Shown here one piece after another: positions 1-11,625 of a stretch of DNA of 64,000 bases (position 1 is its first letter; each line of letters begins with the position of its first letter). The notes below the pieces were generated by a model. It saw only the letters and a program-made list of their open reading frames with translations. It had not been told where the DNA came from and did not search any database. The position numbers were made by a program, and so were the translations under genes. The DNA lies in NCBI RefSeq assembly GCF_030867095.1, contig NC_081830.1:33215832-33279831 (forward strand). The letters run 5' to 3'. Source of the DNA: Alligator mississippiensis (lineage: Eukaryota > Chordata > Crocodylia > Alligatoridae).

Positions 1-1069
1 TTTTTTCCATTATATTTGCCTGGTTACATCTCGGGCAGGTTTTTCCATGCAAAATGTCATTTGAATTTCCTTCTTCCTTTCCATCTGGAACGGTGCCTTT
101 CAGTGTTGTCTGGTCTTCTGGAGGGTTTTGAGCTGATAGTGTCAGTCTGGCCGAGGATACAGAAAATTCTGCAGGTGTCCCATGAGACAGACCCAGGGAT
201 GTTGGTGAATACTTGGGTCTGTGCAAAAATGAGTCCTTAGTAGTTACCTGGCCACTGTGAGCTACAGTGGTAGCTTTTTCCAGGTAATGTAGCTTGGGCC
301 TCCTCCTCCACTGATGGAAATCTATGCTGCATCGTTGATGGTTCCTGCCACATCAGGATCTGGCCTGCTGTTTGTCATATACACCTGAGGAGGAGGCATC
401 CTGGTGATACAGTACTGCCCTCAAGTGCTGCCCACTAACCTCTTCAGGACTCACTGCCTGAGCACCCGAAGTGCCTGGGAACTCATGTCTGGATTAGGGC
501 AAAAAAGAAAGCTGTGTTCGTCGGCCACAGCAGGGTGCCTGGCAGCCCTCCTGCGGTGCATTCAAGCGGCCTACAAGACGAAGCCAGGTTGTGCTGAAAC
601 TGAGCACTCATTTTAAGACACCCGTATGTTTCTAGCCCTTGGGCTTGTGAAGCAAAAAATTTAAATATGAATCAAGTATAAGCCGATGGCATGAGTCTGC
701 AGAGAGCTTAAAATAATGGCACTGAGCTATGAATCCCCGGCCTCTGCTTGCTTTTAGCCCAGCAATGATGCTTCATGTTACTGATGATTTCACAGATGGT
801 CCCTGGTGTCTGCAGTATAGCCAAGATGTGACTTTTTCACCAAGATAAGGGCATCATGGTGCTTGGCAGTGTAAACACTCAAGGTGGGAGGAAAAAGTCT
901 CTGTCCCATACAGCTCAGCTCAGACTTTGTCATTCAGGGTCAGGACACTGGGCAAGAAAGAGGAATGCCGTGTTCAGTCGCAGCCCGGGGCAGTGAAAGG
1001 CAGTACATCTCCCAGTTGCCTATCCATGGGTGGGGGGAGAGGTGCTCTCCTCAGGCTGTATGTCTCAGT
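1..1069. other. Intergenic, no feature recognised
   Basis: Short open frames only. I looked for the C-terminal exons of TRPM2, the gene expected upstream of LRRC3, and recognised none. Confidence 0.6.
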
Positions 1070-1215
1070 GAACCAAGTGCTGGAGTGATGTTCAGGAGAC
1101 CTGGTTTCTACTCCTGTCACTGCCAATGACCTAGTGGGTGACCTTGGGAAAATCACTTCATCCACCTGTGCCTCAGGGTTGCCACCTATGAAAGGGGTAT
1201 AGAGAGGCAGATCCT
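1070..1215 (+). repeat. MIR (CORE-SINE) copy
   Basis: GGAGACCTGGTTTCTACTCC, then CACTGCCAATGACCTAGTGG, then GTGACCTTGGGAAAATCACT and CTGTGCCTCAG follow the MIR consensus order (tRNA-derived part, core, tail). About 145 bp, + strand. Confidence 0.8.
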
Positions 1216-1349
1216 CAATCTCCACGGCACATTAAAGAGGTGCTTGGGGTCATTCCCTAACTGTAGACAAGTAAGGGAAAAGCCATTTGATAGAACTTTG
1301 ATCACACTCCTAGCCCTGGACAGGACCAAGGAGACAGCCCTTCCCCTCA

Positions 1350-1445
1350 ACCTGGAGGGATTATTGTGCCCATTTTACAGATGGGGAACAGAAGCCCAAA
1401 TAGTCAGTGAGTAACACTAGGGGGTCGGTGCCCAGAACTGGGAAT
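1350..1445 (-). repeat. MIR (CORE-SINE) copy
   Basis: CCATTTTACAGATGGGGAAC followed by AGTCAGTGAGTAACACTAGG is the reverse of the MIR tail and core. Lies 135 bp after an oppositely oriented MIR. Confidence 0.65.
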
Positions 1446-1855
1446 GGTCCCTGCATTCCCACCCCCAGTCCTCTGCCCACAAGCCCACGCTACCTCTCAC
1501 TGCACAGGGATTGATTGCTGCCACCCTGAGATGCTCTTCTGTTCATTTCCTTGTCATACTAAGCAGAGCCTGATGCAGAGGAAAGATGGAAAGTGTAAGA
1601 AACCAACATGGATGAAACAGGGGCTCCTTAATGACCTGAAACTCGAGAAGAAACAGTATAGAAACCTTGTAGGAGCAAAAGCAGAAAGGGCACAGCACAA
1701 AAGGAGATACAATTAGCAAGCAATACAAAGGGAACAAGGAATGTTTTTCTAAGTACATTTAGCGTACATTTTCTAAGTACAATTAGAGGAAAGAGTGAGT
1801 CTAGTAACCAATGGGAAAGGAGAGCTAAAACCAGACACTGCCAAGAGGTTTGGAG

Positions 1856-2509
1856 TAGGGCTGTGCAAAATTTCACCAGGTGTTTCGTTTCAATGCTGTT
1901 TCGACTCATTTCGAGCTCAAAACAGTGAAACTGAAACAAAATGAAAAGCTTCGGAACAGCCGAAGGGCACTCAAAACGTTTAGAAAGTTTCAAAACGTTT
2001 TGAGTTTTGATGCTGGGCTTGCTTGCAGGGAAACAAAAACTAAGGCGAGGAAGGGGTAAGAAGGAAGAAGGACTACTCTCATATTGACATGCATAGCTGG
2101 CCATCCTTCCCTGAGGTCCCTTCCAATCCCAGTGCTCTGGGGGAGGGACAGAAAAACAACTGTGCCTTAACACATACACAGTGACACGTCATGAGTTTTG
2201 ATTGTCAGCAGTTTGAGGTACAGTTTCCCAGAACCCCCTGCACCTGTTTCCTTGAAACTTGGCAGGCTTCTTAGCCTCAGAAGGGGATACCATCCCTGCA
2301 AGTTTCATTCGAATCAGGCAAGAAATGACAAAGTTATAGGCAGTTTCAAGCTTCCCCATTATAGCCTATGGGTGAAACAGCAAAACACTTTCAACTAAAT
2401 GAAACAGAACAGTGCTTTCGAAATGAAATGAAACTCACAACGAAACACTGTCCCATCAAAATGGCAAAATGGAAGTCGAAACAAAGCGGTGCTGTCTCAC
2501 ACAGCCCTA
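1856..2509. mobile_element. Non-autonomous hAT-type DNA transposon, 654 bp
   Basis: Ends in short inverted repeats: left TAGGGCTGTGCAAAAT, right (reverse complement) TAGGGCTGTGTGAGAC. It is flanked by a perfect 8-bp direct repeat GTTTGGAG at 1848-1855 and 2510-2517, the hAT hallmark. The interior is rich in TTTCGTTTC/GAAACGAAAC-type words and has no transposase frame, so it must have been mobilised in trans. The intact duplication and sharp ends make the boundaries secure. Confidence 0.9.
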
Positions 2510-2517
2510 GTTTGGAG

Positions 2518-3589
2518 TACTTAATGCCTTTTTTGCTTCAGTTTTCACTAAAAAGGTTAACTGTGATTAAATGGCTAATAACACAATGGGCACCAGTGAC
2601 AAGAGGATACGTCCTCATGTTACTTTGAATTCCAATTTATCAAATCAAGAGCAAGACCTTATAAAGGGGGATAAGGCAAAATGTCGCATTTATTGATTAC
2701 ATGAATTAGACATAGAGGTTCGGACACACCACTCATATAGACACACACATACATTATACAGTACATCATTACATACAGACACCCACAAACACAAAACAAC
2801 CATTCCATTCTCTCAGGAATTATAGTTACCAGCAGTAGTTGTTCAATAATAGCACTGGGTGGCCAGCCCAGTCCTATTGAGAGAAGATGCACATAGCAGG
2901 CAGGGTGGTTATTATGAGAGAGATCCTGGAGATAGCAACTTGGAGCGGGATGAACAGATACATTTGTGCTCCGAAGAAACAGCAATTGAGAGAAAGAGAC
3001 TCACCCAATCTGGCATTTTTCAGCGTCATCTTGCATAGGGATTGCCATTCTTTGTTTCAGCACTTTCCATACCCAATTTCTGTTTTTGCAATTGTTCCTC
3101 ATCCATCTTCTGCTTATCTCAGCCCGAGGTTAGTTTGTTTGTAAAAGTTGGTATTTCAGCCTTGGAGTGTCCTTGCTGCCCAGCTGGTAGGATGTGTGCA
3201 TTCCTCCGCCTCATTATTTCCTTTGTGCCCTAGGCCTCAGAAGTATTCTTCAGCCATCTATTAATGAGTTTACTGACTGATAACTTACACATTTGGCACT
3301 TTGTTGCTTACAAACACAGTTACATCTTCTTTTCCTGTCTCTATGCCATTCTCTCACCATTCATCTTTTCACATACACTCATACATGAAGGGCATGCAGA
3401 GTTCATTCACTTATGTCAAGTAAAAGAATACAAAATGGAGTTTTCAAGTATCTTACAGGACAAAACTAATATGGTTACTATTCACTACTATTACACTCTA
3501 TGTTAACATCAGCTACACTAGTTCAGTTAATGCCACACTCAGGCCAGAACAGGCTTCTCCAAGTTAGCTGTTTTCAAATCATCTGGGCC
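2518..3589. other. Intergenic, no gene
   Basis: AT-moderate sequence with an imperfect ACACACATAC run near 2740-2800. Nothing else supported. Confidence 0.6.
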
Positions 3590-3795
3590 TGAGGAACTTC
3601 ATCCTAGACTACTTAGACAACTGATTAAAGCAATCTCAAATGGATTGTCTTTGAGAACTTGTGCAGGATGGGAAAGGCTCTTGAAGATCAGAATAGGTCA
3701 ATTTAGTGGTACTGCTTAATATCTTTAAAAAGGGGCAAAGGATGCTTACAGACCAGTCAGCCTAACTTCAGCTTCAAGAAACCTAACAGAATAAG

Positions 3796-3819
3796 CAAGC
3801 AAGCAAGCAAGCAAGCAAT
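3796..3819 (+). repeat. (GCAA)n microsatellite
   Basis: Six or so AAGC/GCAA units inside the old CR1. Confidence 0.85.
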
Positions 3820-3929
3820 CTTTTCATATGCACCTAGAAGACAACAAGGTGCTAAGCAAAAGCTAAGGTGGACTGGTCAAGAACATATTAAACCAACCCT
3901 GTTTCCTTTTATGATAGCACAACAGGCTT

Positions 3930-3971
3930 TGGAGAGAGAAAGAGAGAGAGAGAGAGACAGAGAGAGAGAGA
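3930..3971 (+). repeat. (GA)n microsatellite
   Basis: GAGA run with a few interruptions, inside the old CR1. Confidence 0.9.
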
Positions 3972-5184
3972 ACAGTGGGCACTATGTAGCTTGACTTTAA
4001 TAAGTCTTCTAACACTATCCATCTGGCATTTTCCTAAGCAAGATAAGGGAGGTGATCTAGATGTAATCACCATCCTCCAGGTACACAACTGGTTGAAGAA
4101 AATCAGTCTCAAAGAGTGGTTTTCAATTGTCTCCTATCCTACTGCAAAGGCATCTCATGCCAGGTCCCACAGGGGTCAGTCCTGGACCCAGTTCTATCCA
4201 ATATTTTCATTAGTGACTGAGATGATAGCATAGAGAAAAACCTTTATTAAATTTCCAGATGATATCAAGCAGAGAGGGTTTCCAAGCACTTTGTAGGGCG
4301 AGATCTGGAGGACAAAATGATCTTGACAAATTGGAGAAACGGCATGAAATAAAGACGATGCCATAGGGACAAATGCAATGTACTACATTTAGGTAGGATT
4401 AATCAGCTGCACAAATATGAGATAGGGGATGAGTGGCCAGACAGCAGCTCTGCAGCACAGGACCGAAGGTTATAGCTGATCACAAATGGAACGTGAGTCA
4501 GCAAAGTTATGGTACCAGCAAGAGCAGCTAACCTTGTTCTGGGAGGAATACACGGAGGTATCATATGTATGAAGTATGCAATAATTCTTCCACTCTATTA
4601 AGCTTTGGCAGGGTCTCAGCTGGGGTACTGGTCTGGACACTGCACTTCACTCTGCAACTGGGGAGAGTCCAGAAAAGTGCCACAGAAGTGGTCAGAGGTG
4701 CAGAACCTGTGACCTGTGAGGAGGGACTGAAAGGCCTGGGTGGGTTTGTTCTAGCAAAGAGAAGTCTGAGGGGAGACATGATAACACTCTTCAAGTATGT
4801 AAATGGCTGCTGCAGAGAGGAAGGTCATAAATCGTTCCCTGAGTCCACAAGGGTTGGACAAGAAGTAATAGGCTTAAATTGCAGCAAAGGAGATTTAGGC
4901 TAGACATGGGGCAGTGGTCTCACTAGGGCAGGATGAACAGGGCAACTGCCCTGGCACCCATCTGAGGAAGGGGTGAAAACTAGCAGCTGCTATCAGCAGT
5001 CACATAATCTTAAATGCAAGGCAACCAGATGTCACTGCTGTCCCTGGGTGCCCAGCAGCTCCCCAGTGCTACTAACAAGGAAACACTTTCTAGGGAGAAG
5101 GGTAATCAAGCACTGGAGTAGGGCACCCAAGGAGGGGTCTTCATCCTTGAAGGTGCTTATGAGCAGGTTACAATGTCAAGCATA

Positions 5185-5248
5185 TCACATCTATGCAAAG
5201 AACCTTGCCTGTCTATGTCCTTAGACCAACACGGCTACAACCAACACC
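5185..5248 (-). repeat. Dispersed repeat of the TGTAGCCGTGTTGGTCTAAG family
   Basis: The reverse complement reads TGTAGCCGTGTTGGTCTAAG, then GACATAGACAGGCAAGGTTC, then TTTGCATAGATGTGATAT. This matches the copy starting at 6119 on the other strand. Family identity is not known to me; it is common in crocodilian DNA as I recall it. Confidence 0.65.
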
Positions 5249-5253
5249 CCTCA

Positions 5254-5605
5254 GGCATTGGTGATGTGTAGGGGGTGCACGCGGGTGCACATGCACCCTC
5301 TGAGATTGGTGGTGCGCCCCCTGAGAGAAGCACTGCTGACGCTGCTGGTGGTGCCTGCGGGCAGTTGTCGCTTGCCACCCCCCTCCCCTCACCATTGCCG
5401 CAGCCACCTGTGGGAGCTCCTCGCTCACCGCCACCACACCCATGGCGCTGCTACTGCTGCTGCCACCTGTGGGTGGTTGCAGTGTCCCCCCAGCCTCTGG
5501 GGGCACACGTTGTTCATGGTACAGTTATAGATTTAAACAGATCACCAGTCACTGACACCATTGGCAACACATAGGGGGTGCACACGGGTACACGTGCACC
5601 CCCTG
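5254..5605 (+). repeat. Two spaced copies of a GGGGGTGCAC palindrome-bearing unit
   Basis: ATAGGGGGTGCACACGGGTA (5574) repeats TGTAGGGGGTGCACGCGGGT (5267), both preceded by CATTGG about 16-20 bases earlier, ~305 bp apart. Each unit folds: GGGGGTGCAC faces GTGCACCCCC or GTGCATGTGC-type complements within 30 bp. The intervening 5290-5540 is GC-rich with CTG/CCACC-rich words. Looks like an old dimer of a repeat; family unknown. Confidence 0.55.
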
Positions 5606-6149
5606 GAAGCACCAGCCATGAAACCAGAAGTGTCAGCAGAAGTGCACCTTCAGGTTCACTGCTGGCTTGATGATTGGCCACTGGAGGACCACAGACCCCT
5701 TCTCCCTCCCACCTCCCGTCAGCGATCTGGTGCCCCTCCAGACTCGGGAGGTACCAGTTGCCCATGCCCCAAGGTATGTCTTAGCTATCACTGGCCCTGC
5801 CTTGGGCCCAGGGTATGAACTGGGTCTCTTCCAGCCCTATCTTCCATCCGTATGTCCTGTTTTCCCCCTGCTCATGTGATAGAGGCCAATAGGATGGGAC
5901 TTAACACAGGCAACTCAACAAGAGGCAGTGACTGGAGCAGGTTGAGACAGGGGTGTTTAGTCTGAAGTCAGGCAGAAGGCAGGGTAGATTTGCACCTCAT
6001 AGACAAGTCAATAAGATATCCATAGAGCATAAGCTTCCATGAACTCAAGCTTGTTGCATCTGATGATGGAACGAGACAAGCCACAGCAAACTCCCCAGCT
6101 TGTTAATAGGGCTGTTGATTGTAGCTGTGTTGGTCTAAGCACATAGGCA

Positions 6150-6221
6150 GACAAGGTTCTTTGGGTAGGTGCGATATCTTTGTCTAATAAAAGATATCAC
6201 GTCTAGCCAAAGAACCTTGTC
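6150..6221. repeat. 72-nt hairpin made from a dispersed crocodilian-type repeat
   Basis: Left arm GACAAGGTTCTTTGGGTAGG and right arm ending AGCCAAAGAACCTTGTC are inverted copies; GATATCTT and AAGATATC pair near the loop. The left arm continues outward into TGTAGCTGTGTTGGTCTAAG (from 6119), a repeat seen again inverted at 5185-5248, so the hairpin is a head-on junction of two copies. Confidence 0.75.
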
Positions 6222-9185
6222 CAGCTTGTTAATAGCTGCTACCCTGGAGGCTGCTTCAATCCTTCTTGTCAGCAGGAAATGACAGCAGAGTGAGGACAGC
6301 AATTCTGATGGCAACTGCAAGCATGAGAGAGGGGGATTGCTAGCCCAGAAGATCTGTCTGAACATGGATTGGGCTTAATTGCTCTCACGTTCACTTTCAT
6401 CACAGACATGACACTGTTGCCTGGGGGAATTTGGTTGTTTGCAAGGGCCAGGAGCAACATGTGTTCTTGCTTGACTGTCCCTTTAAAAAAATCCAAGGAT
6501 GTGCCACTAGGATGTCAGTGACAGGCAGATGCTATCCAATTACATCCCATCTGCATGGGGAATGGCTTGTGTGTGTGCACCAGAGCGAAGGAAGGGAAGC
6601 CCAGGGATGGGGCAAGGCAGGCAGAGCAGGCAGCAACAAGTGGTGGCCTGGGTTTAAGTCCCCTCCAGCAGCATTGCTGGATCCCAAGCACAGGCGGGTA
6701 GAGCAGGCTGCAGGGGCAGCACTGCCTCCAGGCTCTCCAGCTGAGGAAGAAGAATAGCAAACTCTGAGACAGCAAGCAAATGGAGACAGACGCTCCTCAC
6801 CTCAACTCAGGTATTGTGCCTTTTAGTTTCTGATTTGAAAGAGTTACATGCAAATAACAGGTCAGCAAAGTAGCCGGCTGGTGCTGGGGAGGGGAGGGGG
6901 AGGGAGAGCAAAGAGATTTGCAAGCAGATCCCTTCCATAATTATTCTCTGCAAAGTGCCCCTTTCCAGCCTAAGCGACTGAGCATATTGCAGGCGGGTAT
7001 ATTTGGAAACCGGCACTGCTCTGACATGAGCTGTAACTAGATTAACTCTTGAGCCAAATGTTTTAAGGCAGCTCTGGAAAATGCAGACACAATTGTTCTT
7101 CCCTGCAAAACAGGGTGAGACAGAGCAATCAGTCCATGCCGCCTCGGCTGACGAACACACCCCTGAGCCCTCTGTATAATCAAACTTCCAGCTCTCTGTG
7201 CTGAAGTCCTTGCCAATTTAAGAACTCGTGTGCTTCAGTGTTTGACTGGCTAAGGGCCAGGCCCAGGAAAGAGCTGACATGCCCAAGCCGGACTTACGTG
7301 GAATTGAGAGCAGTCCTGGGATCCCCAGATCCCCTTGGCTGCTGTCGAAGCCCAGAAGCACCTCCGCTTCGGAGGCACCTTTGGAGTTCTCCAGGTGCCC
7401 GGACTCCCAGTCGGAGCAGTTCAGCATCTGCCGTGTGCTACCTAACCGCCCTGAGGAGCCCAGTAACACAGGGCTTTTCAGAACACAGGATCCCCTGTGA
7501 AGACCCAAAAGGCAGTCGTGGCCACTTTGAAAAGCTAGCCAGCAGGGAGGGTACTCACCTTTCATGTAAGGTCCCCCTGGCTACAGAGGTCACCCAGAGG
7601 GTTGAGTTCCCTCCTTGGTTTGAAGGGATACAAATCCACTTCTCCCACCTCTACGGAAAGTGCCACAGCCACCAACGTAGAGGCTAGTCCTTGGGACAGG
7701 GGTACCCTTCACCCCTCCAGTAGACGCTGCTCCACGGTGCAGCAAAGAATGCAAGGTCCATTGTGCCAGAGAAAGGCACAATGTCCACGTGTGTCTGTTT
7801 GCTGGTGCTCAGAGCATTCATTTCAGGGAAGCGCAGGAGGCCTGGTTCCTGCTCTCAGGACTGTCAGGCCCTTTATTCACTGCTGGTTAATATAAAATAC
7901 ACAAACTGTATCAGGAGCAGGGCCCAGAACCCAGGCCTCGCTGGCAGGTAGAAACAACAGCCTGGTGCTCCTGGTCTCACCGGGAAGGTCCGGCAGGGTG
8001 AGTACAGAATTCACGGCAGCTGCTTCCATAGACGAGCTTCCACCTTTTGCTGTGTGCTAAGACTGAGCTTGGAAATTGTGCGCTGGACAGTGGTGAGTAA
8101 GGAAGCAGTGCTTGTCAGAGCAATACACACCGTAACTCCGGTGTGGCTCGACAGGGGTGCTCTCGTGCATGCCGCGTCCACCTGTTCCTGCTCTCACCCC
8201 ACCCCTGCCCCCCCAAACCTGGAAGTGTGGGGGCTAAGCTGCACTGAGGGTGCCCTCTATGGCAACTCTGAGATCACATGGGGGATACTCACACACCAGG
8301 TTCACCAGCACACCTCTGGGTTTGCTGGAGGTGAGGGGGAGGGCATGCACAAAGGCAGCCCTCTCAGGATGCACCTAGCATGTATTTTTTCTTAAAGTGG
8401 CACCTCCTGGAGTCCTGCTGCCAGAACGGCAGTGTTCACTTTTAAATGGCCGGTTTCCTGGTGCAGAGGGAACCTGGAGGCTCCCACATGAGAAGGCAGC
8501 TCCAGAGAGCCCCACCTCTTGTTATCTTTTGCCATGTTTCAGCCTGTCTTGCAATTTTCCAGCATTTGACCAGTGACCTTTTTTTTTTTTAACCACGTGG
8601 AAGCTGTCAGGGAATTTCCCATCCCCTGCCTCCTTGCCATCCTTTTCTACCTGAAGGGAGGGCTCTGGTTCTGGGTAGGCTGTGCAGAAGGATGAATGTT
8701 GCTTCTGGGTATCTGCACCTCCCACCCCCAACTCCAGCCTGGAAGAATGAGCCCCATTTGTTTGAAAAGCTGAGAAATGCAAAGAATTAACTTGAATCCA
8801 AAGCAAACCCCAGCTTGAAATGGGGAGAGCCGAGGCTGTCAGGATGTGGCCTCTTCTTTCCGTGTTACAGCTTTATAGCTAAGCTGCCACTTGCTGTGCA
8901 AATGTAGGTCACACAGAGACGTTTAAGCGTTGAACAGCGTTCAAGAAAAGTGACGTCTGTTCCCCCCCACCCTGTCTTCTTTTCGCCCCTTCAGATAGGA
9001 AAGAATACCCTTTGAAAGACAAGTAAAGAGAGTGAAAGACTTGGTTTCAAGCAATCCATTTACAGACCAAATCCTCGGTGCCCAGGGATGAGAGCGGTGG
9101 AATTCAGATTCAAATGATCTCCCACCAGGATTAAAGTTCACCCAGCAACCATGCAGAGGCGTCAGCTAGGGACACAGTGATCAGT
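6222..9185. other. LRRC3 upstream region
   Basis: Should contain the LRRC3 promoter and 5' non-coding exon(s), but I cannot place them. The segment 7240-7500 has more CpG than its surroundings (CTTCGGAGG, CAGTCGGAGC) and is the best guess for a promoter-proximal region. A T-run lies at 8579-8590. Confidence 0.4.
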
Positions 9186-9956
9186 ATGTTCCTGACACGC
9201 CTGTCCTCCCCCTTTGCACAACTCCTGGCTACAAACGTGTTCTTCTCTCTCCTCTTGGGTGTCCCTCTGAGTGTCTCTTGCCCACAACGGTGTCGGTGCA
9301 CGGACCACTCTGGAGCAATGGCTGTCCTGTGCAGCTCCAGGCATCTGGAAGAAATTCCACAAGATATTCCCAAAGATGCCGTGTACTTGAAGCTTGATGC
9401 TAACAAAATCACTAAAATACCCAATAATGCTTTCAAGCACCTGAATCACTTGGAAGAGCTGGACCTGTCCAGAAACGCCATTGAGAAGATAGACATGGCA
9501 GCTTTCAAAGGGGTGGCAGATGGGCTACAGATGCTGGACCTTTCCAACAACCATATCCAGAGCATTCCCAAGGAGGCCCTGGTCAAACTGAACGCCAAGA
9601 TTCGCTTGTCCAACAACCCCTGGCACTGCGAGTGCACTCTGCAGGAGGTGCTGTGGGAAGTGAAACTGGACCCAGAGTCAGTGAACGAGATTACCTGCCA
9701 AACGTCTGTGCGAGAGGAATACGTCGGGAAGCCGCTGGTCCAGATCCTGGACTCTGGGGTCAATTTCTGTAACATACGCCAGAAGACCACGGACATCGCC
9801 ATGTTCATCACCATGTTTGGCTGGTTCACCATGGTGATCACCTACGTTGTGTATTACGTCCGACACAATCAGGAAGATGCCAGGAAGCACCTGGAATACC
9901 TGAAATCACTGCCTAGCACCCAGGTCCCCAAAGAGACCATCAGCACCATCCTGTAG
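9186..9956 (+). CDS. LRRC3: LRRC3, leucine-rich repeat-containing protein 3, complete single-exon coding region
   Basis: Encodes a 256-aa type I membrane protein with a short extracellular leucine-rich repeat domain; its molecular role is poorly known. Seen: hydrophobic signal peptide about residues 10-30, then an LRRNT cysteine cluster (CPQRCRC, 32-38), about three LRRs (67-137, with LDLSRNAIE and LDLSNNHIQ), an LRRCT cap (NPWHCEC at 144-150 to C195), a transmembrane helix about 203-225, and a 31-aa cytoplasmic tail starting RHNQEDARKHLEYLKSLP. From memory, human LRRC3 is 257 aa and nearly identical over the LRRCT, membrane and tail parts. The ATG at 9186 was chosen because it begins the signal peptide and gives the family length; an in-frame GTG lies three codons upstream. 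As in mammals, the frame is in one exon, so a non-coding upstream exon is expected; an AG at 9064-9065 is a weak acceptor candidate. Its right-hand neighbour TSPEAR converges on it. LRRC3B and LRRC3C are alternatives, but tail sequence and synteny favour LRRC3. Confidence 0.96.
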   Translation: MFLTRLSSPFAQLLATNVFFSLLLGVPLSVSCPQRCRCTDHSGAMAVLCSSRHLEEIPQDIPKDAVYLKLDANKITKIPNNAFKHLNHLEELDLSRNAIEKIDMAAFKGVADGLQMLDLSNNHIQSIPKEALVKLNAKIRLSNNPWHCECTLQEVLWEVKLDPESVNEITCQTSVREEYVGKPLVQILDSGVNFCNIRQKTTDIAMFITMFGWFTMVITYVVYYVRHNQEDARKHLEYLKSLPSTQVPKETISTIL

Positions 9957-11625
9957 CAACAAACACCAGGCCCCTCATGCAACACTCAGCTCTAGGATAG
10001 AAACCATGTTGGGGGTGGGGGGCGGGAGAAGCCATCTGTTTCCTACCTGATTGCTAAAGCTTTTCTACCAGGTTTGTATGAGCTGTTTAATAGAAGGGTG
10101 AAATTGTATTTTGTAATAAGCTAAGTTATGACCAACAGCTTCTATAAAAAACCTCAGGTCTCTTATTTACCTGATATCACTCACTATCCCATTCTACCAG
10201 TTGCCAAATGAGACCCCACAAAGTACATTCTGGTCTTTGCAGAAAGCAGGAGAGCAAAACCAAATACCGGTAGTGCTATGACATGAATGTCCCTGCTGTC
10301 TCTGGGAGTGGTTTTCCAGAGAACAGCACGTGTGTTCAGAGATCAAAGGCATTCAGCATTGGCAGGAAGCACAGCAATGCCAAATACAACAGTCGGATCA
10401 GCTCACATCCGGCACTTTCACTACGTGACTGGCACAGGGGCCTTCCTCTATCTCCTATCCTGCGGTCACTGTCATGGACTGAGCTGGGAGCAGGAGCAAA
10501 GAAACAGGCCCACCACTCCAAGTCCACCAGAAGCAGAGAGCTGGTGAGTGGGGAGGTTGTGGGGTGGGTGGACTGGGCCCACTGGGGCAGAGCTAGGATG
10601 TGGCCAGGGCTTTGGTGATTAACAGCAGTGAAGACATGGAGTGAATGCAAGGGGTGGGTTGCTTCTGCTGCCAGCATGCACAGGGATCAGTTGAAATTTG
10701 CCTGGGAAGAAATGGAGATCAGAGGCCAGCGATCAAACAGGAGCAGCCACATAGCGCTAGAGAAGCTGGTGTGCATGTGCCCCATGGCATGGCTGAGACA
10801 GGGAGCATGGCTGGAAACTGCCGTGGGCTGCATCCCACCCCTGAGCGAGACAGGCGCAAGACACTCTTGCAGCTCTCCCTGAGCAGCTGCCAGCAGCTGG
10901 GGTGGGTGGGGGGAAGAGAGGAGGGCACGGCTAGCTCTAAAACAGCTAGTAATGAAAGCATTCACGCCCACACTCACCCACATGCTAGCAGGCCCGTCTG
11001 GCTCAGGCATGCCATGCGCCCAGGGAGAGAGAGAAGCAGGATCTTTCCCACCCCGTCTCCCTCCACCAGTGCCAGCCCCAGAGCTCAGAAGCCTGAGTCA
11101 GGCCTCGAGCATCCAGAGGCTTTTCTTTCGCCCGTTCCCTAGGCTGGGACAGGGCTGCTGGCTTTGGAATGGCCCGAGCATATGGGAGACCATGGTGGTC
11201 ACCACTCCTCCGGCAGCACGCACCAAGGCGATTCCTGGGACCATGGCAGGAAGCCTTGGATCCACTGAGGCTGGGGGAGCTCCCTGTCCATCTTCAAGAA
11301 TCGGCTAATTTCTCCCCGTACAGCTTCCCTGGATGTGTCACACAGGGCCGGCACCATCCGTGTTCAATTTCTCTTGCTACCATGGTGTGTGTGCGCCCAC
11401 GTGAATGCATATCCAGCCATGAGGACAGGTGACCCTACTTCTACCTGCTGTTGATGATTCCTACGCCTTCTTCTGCAGCAGGCGGGTGCCGGTAGAGACA
11501 GGATCCTGGATGCAACGCACCCTGGATAGGACAGTCCTGAGGGCAGGTGAGTGCCGCCCTGAGATCCTGGCCTCATGGTGGAAGGCAGCACCCTGATGAT
11601 CTGTGAGGTAAGCACCCGTCCTCAT
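9957..11625. other. LRRC3 3' UTR and flank
   Basis: The 3' UTR begins here. No AATAAA lies close to the stop; the transcript end was not located. GC-rich unclassified sequence follows from about 10480 on. Confidence 0.5.

Larger units (their letters stand above)
3590..4905 (+). mobile_element. Old decayed CR1 LINE, + strand
   Basis: Reads in CR1 order: a reverse transcriptase stretch around 3720-3770 (TTTAAAAAGGGGCAAAGGAT then CAGACCAGTCAGCCTAACTT), the GVPQGSVLGP equivalent at 4160-4195 (TCCCACAGGGGTCAGTCCTG), the FADD region near 4250 (AATTTCCAGATGATATCAAG), and the C-terminal region at 4730-4900 (AAGTCTGAGGGGAGACATGA). Many indels and stops; simple repeats have grown inside it at 3796-3819 and 3930-3971. 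Clearly older than the copies at 15 and 55 kb. Confidence 0.8.

Noticed and set aside
1-1069. TRPM2 last exons, expected upstream of LRRC3
   Set aside because: No NUDT9-H or TRPM2 tail motif was recognised in any frame.
1628-2179. 183-codon minus-strand open frame
   Set aside because: It crosses the left boundary of the hAT element at 1856, so it is a chance frame.
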